Of a DNA stretch of 64,000 nt, positions 36,322-45,154 are shown piece after piece. This DNA is from Prevotella sp. (lineage in GTDB: Bacteria > Bacteroidota > Bacteroidia > Bacteroidales > Bacteroidaceae), in contig JAEEJK010000069.1 of NCBI GenBank assembly GCA_016281815.1, positions 40,448 through 104,447 on the forward strand, in the 5' to 3' direction. The notes beneath the pieces were generated by a model. It did not search any database and was not told where the DNA came from. It was given only the letters and a program-made list of their open reading frames with translations. Made by a program: the position numbers and the translations under genes. Each line of letters starts with the position of its first letter. The stretch's first letter is position 1.

Positions 36322-37467
36322 ATGAAAAAATTAGTTGTATGTTTATTTGCGACAGTCTATGTCCTTACTTGCCAAGCTCAGTTAAAAATATACCCTTCAG
36401 GTGATGTAAATATTGGGGGCAGCACCCAGAATCCAACCAGCCATTTAACTATTTCAGACAATTCCGCTTCTTCTTTCCCATATAATGTGAACAGCAACGT
36501 CAAGGCAGGTTTGGCCTCTTTTGCCGGCGCGATATCAAATTACAATTATGGGGTATTTGGAACATGTTTTCAAACAAATGGCACTTTGAATAATTTAAGG
36601 AATTATGGAATCTACGGTTTTGCTAGTTCTGCAAATTCATCAAGTTGCAACTATGGTGTCTTTGGATGTCAATTCGGAAAAGGGGCTGCTGTTTATGGTG
36701 AGACATTCGGTATTAACGGAACTGATGTGAATGGACATTATGCGGGTTACTTCCATGGAGATACCTATACTACAGGAACAGCCACTATCACTAATCTCGT
36801 ACAGCCATCAGACGAGAGGCTGAAAGAAGATATCATCTGCTTGTCTGATGACCGTTCGGATATCCATTCCCGTATGATGGATGTAGATGTCATCTCCTAT
36901 AGATACAAGCCATATTTCTTTGTCAAAGAAGAAGATGTTGAAGAGGTGGCAAAACATGAGGAGCCAGACCGGCGCATCCACTTCGGTGTCTCAGCTCAAC
37001 AGCTTCTCGATCTTTTCCCGGAGTTAGTGACAGAAGGGCAGGACGGCTATTTGGCCGTTAACTATCAGGAGCTTGTCCCGATGCTTATTTGCTCCGTCCA
37101 ACAGCTACAGCGTGAGCTCGACGATTTGCGAGGTTTGGATGACAGAAAAAATGCTGCCCAAGATGATGATTTCGGAAATTCGACAGATATCTCAGTGGGG
37201 TTTGCCAGCGAATGCCATCTTTATCAGAATAATCCTAACCCATTTGCAGAGAATACTGTCATCAAATACTCCGTACCCTCGGATGCCAGCAATGCATGGC
37301 TCTATGTTTTTGACATGCAGGGAACGATGCTCAAGCAAATGCAGCTTGACACGAAAGCCAACCAGATCATGCTGCAGGGAGGAGACCTTAAGCCTGGCAT
37401 GTATCTCTACTCATTGATTGTCAATGGAAAAGAGATTGACACAAAGAAAATGATTCTGTCAAAATAA
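36322..37467 (+). CDS. Secreted protein with S74 intramolecular chaperone and T9SS sorting domain
   Basis: The 381-residue protein has a signal peptide (about residues 1-20) and a repetitive glycine/asparagine-rich region (about 25-155; NYGVFG occurs twice). The S74 (tail-spike) chaperone domain starts at SDERLKED (Ser163), with FGVSAQQLLDLFPELV and NYQELVPMLI. A T9SS type A sorting domain forms the end (about 300-381; YQNNPNPFAENTVIKY, GMYLYSLIVNG). S74 domains usually drive trimerisation of phage fibres and cut themselves off before the conserved Ser. It lies 22 nt before the peptidase gene. A trimeric surface fibre is inferred. Confidence 0.85.
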   Translation: MKKLVVCLFATVYVLTCQAQLKIYPSGDVNIGGSTQNPTSHLTISDNSASSFPYNVNSNVKAGLASFAGAISNYNYGVFGTCFQTNGTLNNLRNYGIYGFASSANSSSCNYGVFGCQFGKGAAVYGETFGINGTDVNGHYAGYFHGDTYTTGTATITNLVQPSDERLKEDIICLSDDRSDIHSRMMDVDVISYRYKPYFFVKEEDVEEVAKHEEPDRRIHFGVSAQQLLDLFPELVTEGQDGYLAVNYQELVPMLICSVQQLQRELDDLRGLDDRKNAAQDDDFGNSTDISVGFASECHLYQNNPNPFAENTVIKYSVPSDASNAWLYVFDMQGTMLKQMQLDTKANQIMLQGGDLKPGMYLYSLIVNGKEIDTKKMILSK

Positions 37468-37489
37468 CGGCTTCCAAATCATAATAATA

Positions 37490-39394
37490 ATGAGAAAGAT
37501 TTTGATATTGCTGCTTTGTTTGCCTCAGATGATTCTGGCACAATACAAGGCTGATTGCTTCTCAATGGATGAGAAGGGAACCGACATTCCAATGAGACTG
37601 AGCATTCAGAAAGATACCACAATTGCCTTGGATGACATTGGGCCTGTTGATGGTTTTTTCGTGACAGGCTCATCAGAATTGAATGACAAGAAGAGCTATG
37701 TAAGGATTGTGTTGAAAGATGAATACAATTATGAACATCTCGTCTTTGAGAACAATTATCTTTTGGAAGATTCCAATGAAAAATCTTTTCGTCAGGTAGC
37801 ATTGGAAACCAAGCTACTGGATGAAAAAATTGTTCCGAAATCAATGAGAATTGAAGTCTGCAATGCTTCACTTCATTTGAATGGGGTTTCCTATACGAAA
37901 ACCAACAACCCACAAAAGAGCAATGAAAAAATAAAAAGTGAGCAGAATGAATATCTTATAAGGGTTATTAATGAGAACCTGTACAGAAACCACATCCCAT
38001 GGCGAGCGGGGAAAACAATTGTCTCAGAAATGACGTATGAGGAAAAGAAAGGCTTATTCGGCAACGTTGTTCCAGAGCTCTACGGCTTCGAATACTATGT
38101 TGGAGGGGTTTTTGTTACACCCAGCGGACTTGATGACTTGAGAAGAAGAACCTCAAGCTATAGCCCTGATGGATATGTAAACCAATGGGACTGGAGGAAC
38201 AGGCATGGTAAGAATTGGATGACGCCTGTAAAGAACCAATATCAATACAATGGAGGTGGAACATGCTGGGCTTTTGCTGGAGTTGGTGTATTGGAATCAT
38301 ATATGAATCTCTACTATAATAGAACTTTTGATTACAACGACTGGTCTGAACAGGAGGTTATCTCATGCAACGGAGTTTATGGTATCAATTATGGCGACCC
38401 TGGAGCTGTCTTTGAATATGTAAAGACCAACGGTCTCGTGCCTGAGGGGTGTTTCCCATATAGTGCCAGCAATATTGTCAACTGTTCAAATAAATGCGAT
38501 TCACCAGACTCTATTATGCATATCACTTCGTACAATTACATTGCTAATTCAGGAGAAAGTGCCATCAAACAACATCTGCTTAAAAACCCCATCACTTTTG
38601 GTTTGTATTCATTCTCATCTCCTCATGTCATGGTATTGGTTGGGTATAAAGTGCTTGAAGTTGGTGATACCATTTTTGGCGACCTGCCCACCACTGGGAA
38701 TGATCCTTATCATCAAGGTGTAACAGCTGACAGTATATTGTATGAAGATTATTTAGGAGAAAATGTTTGGCTCGTAAAAAACAGTTGGGGAGAAACGTGG
38801 GGAGATAATGGGTATGGTTATATTTACACTGATATTGCAGACATTTTCATGCTTTATTCTCCTGTAGCCAACATCAACTGCACCACCTTGAGTACCAGTG
38901 ATATCGTTTTTGAGGATGCTGATGGGGACGGTTTCTTTTATTGGGGAATTAGCTCCATCACCAAACCATCATCATGCCCGCAATGGGCACCTGATGAAGC
39001 TGACGGCGATGATTCAGATGCAAGTGTTGGCCCACTGGATGAATTCGGCAATCCCACAATTATTGACCACAATGGGAATGGAGTGGTTGTGATAAACTCA
39101 AACCAAACCATTACAGTTGACCATGTCTATAATTACGATGTCGTTGTCCTTCCAAATGTAACATGGACAGTTAAAAGTGACTTATTGTTCCATTATGGAG
39201 CACATCTGCATATAATGACCGGAGCCACCGTCATTGTTGACGGAGGCCGTATTATCTCTGCAAGAATCGACCAGGATTCTTGGAGCAACCTTAATGTAAT
39301 AAATGAAGGAACAATCATACCTCCTGCAAACGAGTGCTTCACAGTTCCTATCGGAGCCAACATGGAAATAACAAACGGAATCATACAATACTGA
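37490..39394 (+). CDS. Secreted papain-like (C1) cysteine peptidase
   Basis: The 634-residue protein has a short signal peptide (ends MILAQ, residue 14) and a propeptide-like region up to about 225. The C1 peptidase domain has WDWRNRHGKNWMTPVKNQ leading to the nucleophile Cys259 in GGGTCWAFAG, His379 in SPHVMVLVGY and Asn431 in LVKNSWGETWGDNG. The C-terminal region (about 460-634) has a Asp-rich segment (DADGDGFF, DEADGDDSDAS) and a repetitive beta end resembling a parallel helix. No T9SS tail is visible. The gene is AT-rich against the dcw and gyrB genes. It probably degrades host or dietary protein or processes its neighbours. Confidence 0.9.
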   Translation: MRKILILLLCLPQMILAQYKADCFSMDEKGTDIPMRLSIQKDTTIALDDIGPVDGFFVTGSSELNDKKSYVRIVLKDEYNYEHLVFENNYLLEDSNEKSFRQVALETKLLDEKIVPKSMRIEVCNASLHLNGVSYTKTNNPQKSNEKIKSEQNEYLIRVINENLYRNHIPWRAGKTIVSEMTYEEKKGLFGNVVPELYGFEYYVGGVFVTPSGLDDLRRRTSSYSPDGYVNQWDWRNRHGKNWMTPVKNQYQYNGGGTCWAFAGVGVLESYMNLYYNRTFDYNDWSEQEVISCNGVYGINYGDPGAVFEYVKTNGLVPEGCFPYSASNIVNCSNKCDSPDSIMHITSYNYIANSGESAIKQHLLKNPITFGLYSFSSPHVMVLVGYKVLEVGDTIFGDLPTTGNDPYHQGVTADSILYEDYLGENVWLVKNSWGETWGDNGYGYIYTDIADIFMLYSPVANINCTTLSTSDIVFEDADGDGFFYWGISSITKPSSCPQWAPDEADGDDSDASVGPLDEFGNPTIIDHNGNGVVVINSNQTITVDHVYNYDVVVLPNVTWTVKSDLLFHYGAHLHIMTGATVIVDGGRIISARIDQDSWSNLNVINEGTIIPPANECFTVPIGANMEITNGIIQY

Positions 39395-39396
39395 AG

Positions 39397-40800
39397 ATGA
39401 AAAAAGCTTACTATCTTATATTCATGTTGTCATGCTTTTCTCTGCATGTCAAGAGCCAGACGACTGATCTCTTGGCAAACAGCAGGATTTGGAACCTTTA
39501 CAATGTTGGCAAAGCAGATTATTATGGCTACATGTGCATAGATGGCGATACCGTTGTGAGCGGCAAATCATGCAAGATCCTGTGGCAGCATTGGAAGGAT
39601 AATGTCATAATGGAAGGGAAAACGTATGTCTATAGATGTGTGTACCAGGAGGGCAAACGCGTTTATTCGTATGATTCACAAAACGGTCATTTCTATCTGC
39701 TTTATGACTTTGGGGCGGATGTGGGCGACACCGTCAGGTGGGGGCGCGAGCCATGCGACACCTTAGTGGTGACTGCGGTGGACTCAGTATGCCTGAGGGA
39801 TACTTATCTGCGCCGCGTGACCTTTTTGAATGTATCAAAGGAAAAAGATCCTTACTCTTATGAAACGCATGACGGGTATGTCGGCCAATGGATAGAGGGC
39901 ATCGGTGGCAAGGATGGGGTGGATAGCCGTCCTTACGAGTCTGATTCTTATTTCTTGCGCTTAAAGGACTGCCGGGAAGGTGAGGACGTCATCTGTGATT
40001 CAAGGCTGTTCTCTGAAGAGGCTGGACGGTATAGTCTTCGGATGCTTTCCTACAATCCCGTCTGGTCTTTTTCTATAATGGGAGGTAAGGGCATCTCCTC
40101 ACCTCGCTCTGAGACCATCATCCGCAAGGAGGTCAAGATGCTTTCCAATGGGGGTATGGGTATACGCGGGTATATACCTCATGTCATACTGAATGTCAGG
40201 ACAGTTGCAGGCAATGAAACGGAGGAATCCAGCCATGAGCTTCCCTTGTATGAGGAAGGAGGAAGGGTATTTATCGCAGAAGACAACTTTGACCGATATT
40301 TAAGTGACACCCATCCGAAAATCGGCAGTCCCTACAAGACAAGGGAGGGGAGAGTCACGTATTATCACCTCCTGCTCTATGACTTCACCCTCGGCGTGGG
40401 CGAAAGGTATCCCTGCGTGGGCGAGGTGTATGTCAGGGATACGGGCACCCTGACCACCCGCGACGGCATCAGCCGCAGGACGCTGTTGCTGACCAACGGC
40501 CTTGTCATCGTGGAGGGCATCGGCTGCATCAACTCGCCGTTTGGACTGATAGCCTACCAGAACACGGAAGAGGGGCAGGCCCTTGATGCGAAAGGCACGC
40601 TTGCCTCATTCGGCTATGTGAACAAGGACGGGGGCGTTGACACCATCTATGAAAACGGCGATGCATTCCTGGATGACATCCTGCTCCTTCGGCAGAGGCC
40701 CTTCTCCCCTGGTGCCGTCCACGACCTCCAGGGCCGGAGGATGATCGGTGTGCCGCAGAAGGGTGTCTATATCCAGAACGGCAGGAAATACGTTAAATAG
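39397..40800 (+). CDS. Secreted protein of unknown function with short T9SS-like tail
   Basis: The 467-residue protein is not recognised over most of its length. It has a signal peptide (ends LHVKSQ, about residue 20), two similar halves each with a GV/GxxY-type segment (YDFGADVGDTV and YDFTLGVGERY), and a C-terminus VHDLQGRRMIGVPQKGVYI, the short sorting signature common in Prevotella. The start at 39397 is 2 nt after the peptidase stop and gives the signal peptide directly; an earlier in-frame start lies inside the peptidase gene. Tight spacing implies joint expression with the peptidase. GC content rises in its last third. Confidence 0.8.
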   Translation: MKKAYYLIFMLSCFSLHVKSQTTDLLANSRIWNLYNVGKADYYGYMCIDGDTVVSGKSCKILWQHWKDNVIMEGKTYVYRCVYQEGKRVYSYDSQNGHFYLLYDFGADVGDTVRWGREPCDTLVVTAVDSVCLRDTYLRRVTFLNVSKEKDPYSYETHDGYVGQWIEGIGGKDGVDSRPYESDSYFLRLKDCREGEDVICDSRLFSEEAGRYSLRMLSYNPVWSFSIMGGKGISSPRSETIIRKEVKMLSNGGMGIRGYIPHVILNVRTVAGNETEESSHELPLYEEGGRVFIAEDNFDRYLSDTHPKIGSPYKTREGRVTYYHLLLYDFTLGVGERYPCVGEVYVRDTGTLTTRDGISRRTLLLTNGLVIVEGIGCINSPFGLIAYQNTEEGQALDAKGTLASFGYVNKDGGVDTIYENGDAFLDDILLLRQRPFSPGAVHDLQGRRMIGVPQKGVYIQNGRKYVK

Positions 40801-40929
40801 AATGAGGATGGGAAATGTATCAAATTCCCCGTCCTCTCTATGATTCATGTATTTTTTCTTTCAAAAGGTGTAAAAAAGGTATTCACAGGCATACTTCCCC
40901 CTCTCTTTTTCAAATAATTATCAACAACA

Positions 40930-41814
40930 ATGAAATCACTATTTCGATTTTTACTATGCCTAATGGCATTCATTAATGTCGGTGTCAGGACTGAGGCTCA
41001 GGTACAGATGACCTACGCAATAGACCGTCCGGCCTTCCTCATCACGCACATGGATACGGACAAGTTTAATGTCGTTGACAGCAGCCTTGCAGAGATTGCC
41101 TATAAATACAGGTTCAGGATGACGGCGGACGACGACTCGCTGAGTGCAGATGATGACATGTGGCTGCTCATTGGAAAGAGGTATGTGTCGTTTTTCAGCA
41201 TCAACCTGAGAAACCTCGATGACAAGAACACCGAGTCGATGAAGACAACCCTGAATATGGACGCTCCTCAGGTCACCTGGCAAGGCTATGACATCATGCG
41301 CGACTTGAAGGAGAAGACGCTCACCGTGAGCCACCGCGTGCCGTTCACGAAGGATGTCTGCCAATACACCGAGTCCGTCCCCGACATCCAGTGGACCCTG
41401 CTGCCTGAGGACAGGGACACAATCATGGGGTACCGCTGCCAGGCTGCAGAGGGGGAATTCGGCGGAAGGAAGTGGAAGGTGTGGTACACCGACCTCATCC
41501 CCGTCCCGCTGGGTCCTTGGAAGTTGGGAGGGCTGAAAGGACTCATCCTAAAAGCCGTTGACAGCGAACGGAATTTCATGTTTGAAGTGGAGGGGCTTGC
41601 CCAGAAAAGACTTCCCGTCAAGCAGTTTGACTGGAAATACAAGAAAATGTCCAAGGATGAATGGATGAAGTTTGAGGCCTACATGTACAGCAACGCGGGG
41701 CAATTTATCAAGAACAACAACATCAGGCTGTTTGTCCCCAAGGCAGGAGGTGAGAGGGGACTGCAGCCCGTCAGCGAGTCATGGCAGGAATACTACAACC
41801 CCTTGGAGAAATAG
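40930..41814 (+). CDS. GLPGLI family protein
   Basis: The 294-residue protein has a signal peptide (ends VRTEAQ) and the family hallmark GPWKLGGLKGLILKA (about residues 199-213), a variant of the GPWK..GLPGLI motif, in a mostly beta fold. GLPGLI proteins are secreted Bacteroidetes proteins of unknown role that are usually encoded beside a TonB-dependent-type outer-membrane protein. Here the stop TAG directly abuts the ATG of such a gene, so the two are translationally coupled. A 129-nt AT-rich gap before it holds no clear promoter. Confidence 0.9.
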   Translation: MKSLFRFLLCLMAFINVGVRTEAQVQMTYAIDRPAFLITHMDTDKFNVVDSSLAEIAYKYRFRMTADDDSLSADDDMWLLIGKRYVSFFSINLRNLDDKNTESMKTTLNMDAPQVTWQGYDIMRDLKEKTLTVSHRVPFTKDVCQYTESVPDIQWTLLPEDRDTIMGYRCQAAEGEFGGRKWKVWYTDLIPVPLGPWKLGGLKGLILKAVDSERNFMFEVEGLAQKRLPVKQFDWKYKKMSKDEWMKFEAYMYSNAGQFIKNNNIRLFVPKAGGERGLQPVSESWQEYYNPLEK

Positions 41815-44163
41815 ATGCTGAGGGAGTTCACCATAAAAAGAGCCATCCTGTGCCTTGCCTTTGTCCTGCTTGTGCTGTCCGCTTCCCATGCGCAGACGGA
41901 CAGCCTCAACCTTGACTCGGTATTCAAGACGCTCAACCTGCAGGAAGTGGAGGTGAAAGCCAAGAAAATCCGACATTCTGGCGACACCTTAACCTACAAC
42001 GCATCCTCCTACATCAGCAAGGATGACAAAGTGCTTGAAGACCTGCTCAGGAAAATGCCGGGAATCTCCGTCTCCCCAGACGGTCAGGTATCATACAACG
42101 GCAAATGGATCAGCGACTTCTACATAGAGGGGGCAGACTTGCTTGGGGGAAGGTACACCATCGCCACCCGCAACATCAACGCCGATGACATCGCCTCTGT
42201 GCAGGTGATGGAGAACCACCAGGAGGCAAAGCTGCTCCAAGGAAAGGAATGGGGTGACAGTCCCGCCGTCAACATCAAGCTGAAAAACAGGGCCATGGGG
42301 GTGTGGGCATCCAATCTTGATGCGAAGGCTGGAGTTCCCACACTCGCCAGGGACATCACCGTCAACCTGATGAACTTCAAGCCCAAGAGCCAAAACATCT
42401 CCTTCGGGAAGACCAACAACACCGGCAAGGACATCAGACGGGAAATAAAGGCTCCCGCTGACATGAACGGAGATGCCGGGACTGGGATGGTCCTGCCATC
42501 CAAGCCTGGCATAGACGACGCTTTCTCTTACCTGAACGATTCCCACAGCATTTCCACCAACCAATTGCAGGTGATTGACAAGGAAAGGCAACTGGCCTTC
42601 AACATCAACTATCTCCATGACCGGGAGAGGCGCAGCTCCGCTGAACGATCAGACTTCCTCGTGTCGGCAGACAGCACCCTGAGCATCAGCGAAGACAACG
42701 CGTCAGACAACAAGATGAACTTCCTGAACGGCAATGTCAACTACAAGGTCAACAGCAGCCGGCTCTATCTCAAGGAAGCCCTGTCCGTTTCCGCCGCATT
42801 CAACTGCGGGCACGGAATCATCAACACGGGCGTAACGCAGCACCTGGACAACCACTCCTTAGAGGTCACCAACAGAATCACGGCAAAGAAGAAAAGGGAC
42901 AACGGGGGCGTGGCGGAATATTCCTCAACACTCAGGATGGCGGACAAGGACGGGAAACTGGAGCTGCCGGCGGGCAGCCAGGACATCCACCGAAGCCTGG
43001 TGCACACGACTGGCTCCATGTCGCTGTTCTCAGGACAGGTGCCCTTCGTGATGTACGGTGCCAACTTGTCCGCAGAGATGAAGTACGAAAGGGTCACGAC
43101 AGGCACCACCCGGCGCGACAACCGCATGGAGACGGCAGAACCCGCCGTCAGCCTCATGCCGAGAATCACGCTGCACCATGGCAACAGCCTGCAACTCAAC
43201 CTGTTTGTTCCCGTCGGCATCAGGTTCTTCCATGTCAGCGACATGAACATGGGAAAATACGGCAAGCTGTTCTTCACCGTGTCGCCGAAAGCATTTTTCA
43301 GCTATGACTCACAGCACCGCATGCAGTATGACCTGACCGTCACCTATGAGCAGTCACTGCCGGAAGCCATGGAGCTACTGACGGGAAGATACATCCAAAA
43401 CTATCGGACAACGTTCGCCAACAGTGAACAAGTAAAGGCCGGTTTGAAGAACACCTTCAAGGCAAAAGCAGCCGTCTCCTACAAGGATGTTGTAAAAATG
43501 ACATTTGCAAGCATGGCCGTCACCTATGCCGCCATGAAATCTCCATACACCGAAGCATATCGCTTCATCGGCATCGAAACAGGCCACTACCTTCACCCCG
43601 CCAGCAGCGAAAGCACGGCTTTCTACGTCGAGCAAACCCTGTCCAAGGGCTTTTATAGGTTCAACTCCAAATTCCAGCAGGGCCTGACGTTTGCACGAAA
43701 CGGGAGCAGATACGTCATAGAAGGCGAGAGCCACAAGGGGGTCACAAACGTCCTCAGGGCCTCTTTGGGATACAGTGCCTCTCCAGGCAAGTGGCTGGCA
43801 TTGTCGTTAACCGCCGCATACACCGTATCGCAGCCGTATACAGACGGGAGAAAGGGCGACAAGACATACAGGACACTCACCGGCTCATCTTCCGTCATCT
43901 TATGGGCGGGCAAAAGGATTTCCTTCAACACCCAAGCGAGATTCCACTACTGCAATTACGTCTCAGACATACGGAGCCGCTTATATGTCAACGAATGCAT
44001 CGAATATCACCTCGGAAGAGCGGTTGTGAGCCTGGAATGCATCAACGCCTTCAACAGCAAAGTATTCAGGACGGTGTCAGATAACGGGGTAACACGTTTC
44101 AGCCGCGAATATCAGCTGAGAGGGCGAACGGTGATGGCGGGAATAAGGGTGAAAGTGCTATAA
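41815..44163 (+). CDS. Outer-membrane beta-barrel protein of TonB-receptor type (GLPGLI partner)
   Basis: The 782-residue protein has a signal peptide (ends SASHAQ) and a plug domain (SGDTLTYNASSY, DLLRKMPGISVSPDGQVSYN, YIEGADLLGG), then a long beta-barrel. It lacks the N-terminal carboxypeptidase-regulatory-like domain that many receptors of this phylum have, so the plug begins within about 40 residues of the signal peptide. The partner GLPGLI gene ends one base before. Its last 65 bases overlap the end of the convergent capA-like gene. Likely substrates are peptides or small ligands. Nothing in the sequence names one. Confidence 0.88.
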   Translation: MLREFTIKRAILCLAFVLLVLSASHAQTDSLNLDSVFKTLNLQEVEVKAKKIRHSGDTLTYNASSYISKDDKVLEDLLRKMPGISVSPDGQVSYNGKWISDFYIEGADLLGGRYTIATRNINADDIASVQVMENHQEAKLLQGKEWGDSPAVNIKLKNRAMGVWASNLDAKAGVPTLARDITVNLMNFKPKSQNISFGKTNNTGKDIRREIKAPADMNGDAGTGMVLPSKPGIDDAFSYLNDSHSISTNQLQVIDKERQLAFNINYLHDRERRSSAERSDFLVSADSTLSISEDNASDNKMNFLNGNVNYKVNSSRLYLKEALSVSAAFNCGHGIINTGVTQHLDNHSLEVTNRITAKKKRDNGGVAEYSSTLRMADKDGKLELPAGSQDIHRSLVHTTGSMSLFSGQVPFVMYGANLSAEMKYERVTTGTTRRDNRMETAEPAVSLMPRITLHHGNSLQLNLFVPVGIRFFHVSDMNMGKYGKLFFTVSPKAFFSYDSQHRMQYDLTVTYEQSLPEAMELLTGRYIQNYRTTFANSEQVKAGLKNTFKAKAAVSYKDVVKMTFASMAVTYAAMKSPYTEAYRFIGIETGHYLHPASSESTAFYVEQTLSKGFYRFNSKFQQGLTFARNGSRYVIEGESHKGVTNVLRASLGYSASPGKWLALSLTAAYTVSQPYTDGRKGDKTYRTLTGSSSVILWAGKRISFNTQARFHYCNYVSDIRSRLYVNECIEYHLGRAVVSLECINAFNSKVFRTVSDNGVTRFSREYQLRGRTVMAGIRVKVL

Positions 44164-45154
44164 ATTCATAGTTCATAGTTGGACCGTTCATCGACCAATC
44201 CCCCAAACGACCAATCAAATATGGCGTGCATTCCTTGATGGTCACCTGGCGGGAAGTGACTTCCGCACTATCGGCAGAGAGTGTCACGGTGACGGCACAG
44301 CCACTTTTGTGGATGGGGCGCAAGGCATCGAAGATGAAGTTGCCGATGCTGTAAAAAATGGTAGCGCCATGGTATTGCTCAGAGGGTTGGAGCGTATGGG
44401 AGTGATGTCCCACAATCAGATTGGCACCTGCATCAACGAGGCGGTGTGCATCGACCACCTGCTGGAGGATGGGGCGCATGGTGTTCTCTCCTCCCCAATG
44501 GAGGGTGACGATGATATAGTCTGAGGGTGATGAGCGGCGCAGAGAAGCCACACGCGCTACCAAACTGTCCATGGGTTCCTGACTCACACAGGGTTTTTCG
44601 GGCAGATAGGCATAGTTTTCCAATGCGAGGCGGAGTGATGGCAACAGCCATACACGTCGTGGTGTTTCGGCAAGAAGTACCGGTTGTACTGCCTCGCGCA
44701 TGTTTTCGCCCGCCCCTACCGGCACCATCCCAGCCTCACGGATATTGTCACGAGTGGAGATAAGTCCGCGTCTTCCCTGGTCTATACTGTGGTTATTGGC
44801 CAGGTTGAGGTGTGTGATGCCATGTTGCCGCAACACCGGAAGATGCTCAGGATCTGCCCTAAAGATGTATTTCTTCTGCATCGGTGCGACAATATGCGTG
44901 GCTGGACACTCCAAGTTGGCGATGACGAAGTCTGAGGCAGCAAAAAGGGAGTCTACAGAAGGTGAGAACAGCAATTCCACTCCTGCCGTGTCTATCCGCT
45001 CACGCACACCCCGGTCGAGAAGGAGATCACCAACAAAGGTGATGGTCACCCCACCCCCTTGACACCCCTCCCTAACCTCGCCAAAGGGGAGGGAGAAGGC
45101 CAATGACGGCATTCCGATGAGAAATAGGAATATGGTAAGAAGATGTAAGCGCAT
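44099..45154 (-). CDS. CapA-family metallophosphatase-like protein
   Basis: The 351-residue protein belongs to the CapA/PgsA family (poly-gamma-glutamate synthesis accessory or capsule-related), with a calcineurin-like fold: ITFVGDLLLDRGV, NLECPAT, NLANNHSIDQG and IVGHHSHTLQP followed by IFYSIGNFIFD. The start at 45154 forms a TGATG overlap with the DUF3160 stop. Between the signal peptide and the mature domain lies a 16-residue insert (LPFGEVREGCQGGG) encoded by a dispersed repeat. The C-terminus runs 65 nt into the convergent receptor gene. No capsule polymerase genes are adjacent, so its role is open. Confidence 0.88.
   Translation of the reverse strand: MRLHLLTIFLFLIGMPSLAFSLPFGEVREGCQGGGVTITFVGDLLLDRGVRERIDTAGVELLFSPSVDSLFAASDFVIANLECPATHIVAPMQKKYIFRADPEHLPVLRQHGITHLNLANNHSIDQGRRGLISTRDNIREAGMVPVGAGENMREAVQPVLLAETPRRVWLLPSLRLALENYAYLPEKPCVSQEPMDSLVARVASLRRSSPSDYIIVTLHWGGENTMRPILQQVVDAHRLVDAGANLIVGHHSHTLQPSEQYHGATIFYSIGNFIFDALRPIHKSGCAVTVTLSADSAEVTSRQVTIKECTPYLIGRLGDWSMNGPTMNYEFIALSPLFPPSPFALSADIRG
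45051..45097. repeat. Dispersed GC-rich repeat copy 2, inside the capA-like gene
   Basis: Read on the minus strand it contains CTCCCTCCCCTTTGGCGAGG followed by TTAGGGAGGGG, closely matching the copy at 27283-27316. It is kept in frame and encodes LPFGEVREGCQGGG between the signal peptide and the catalytic domain. Confidence 0.75.
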
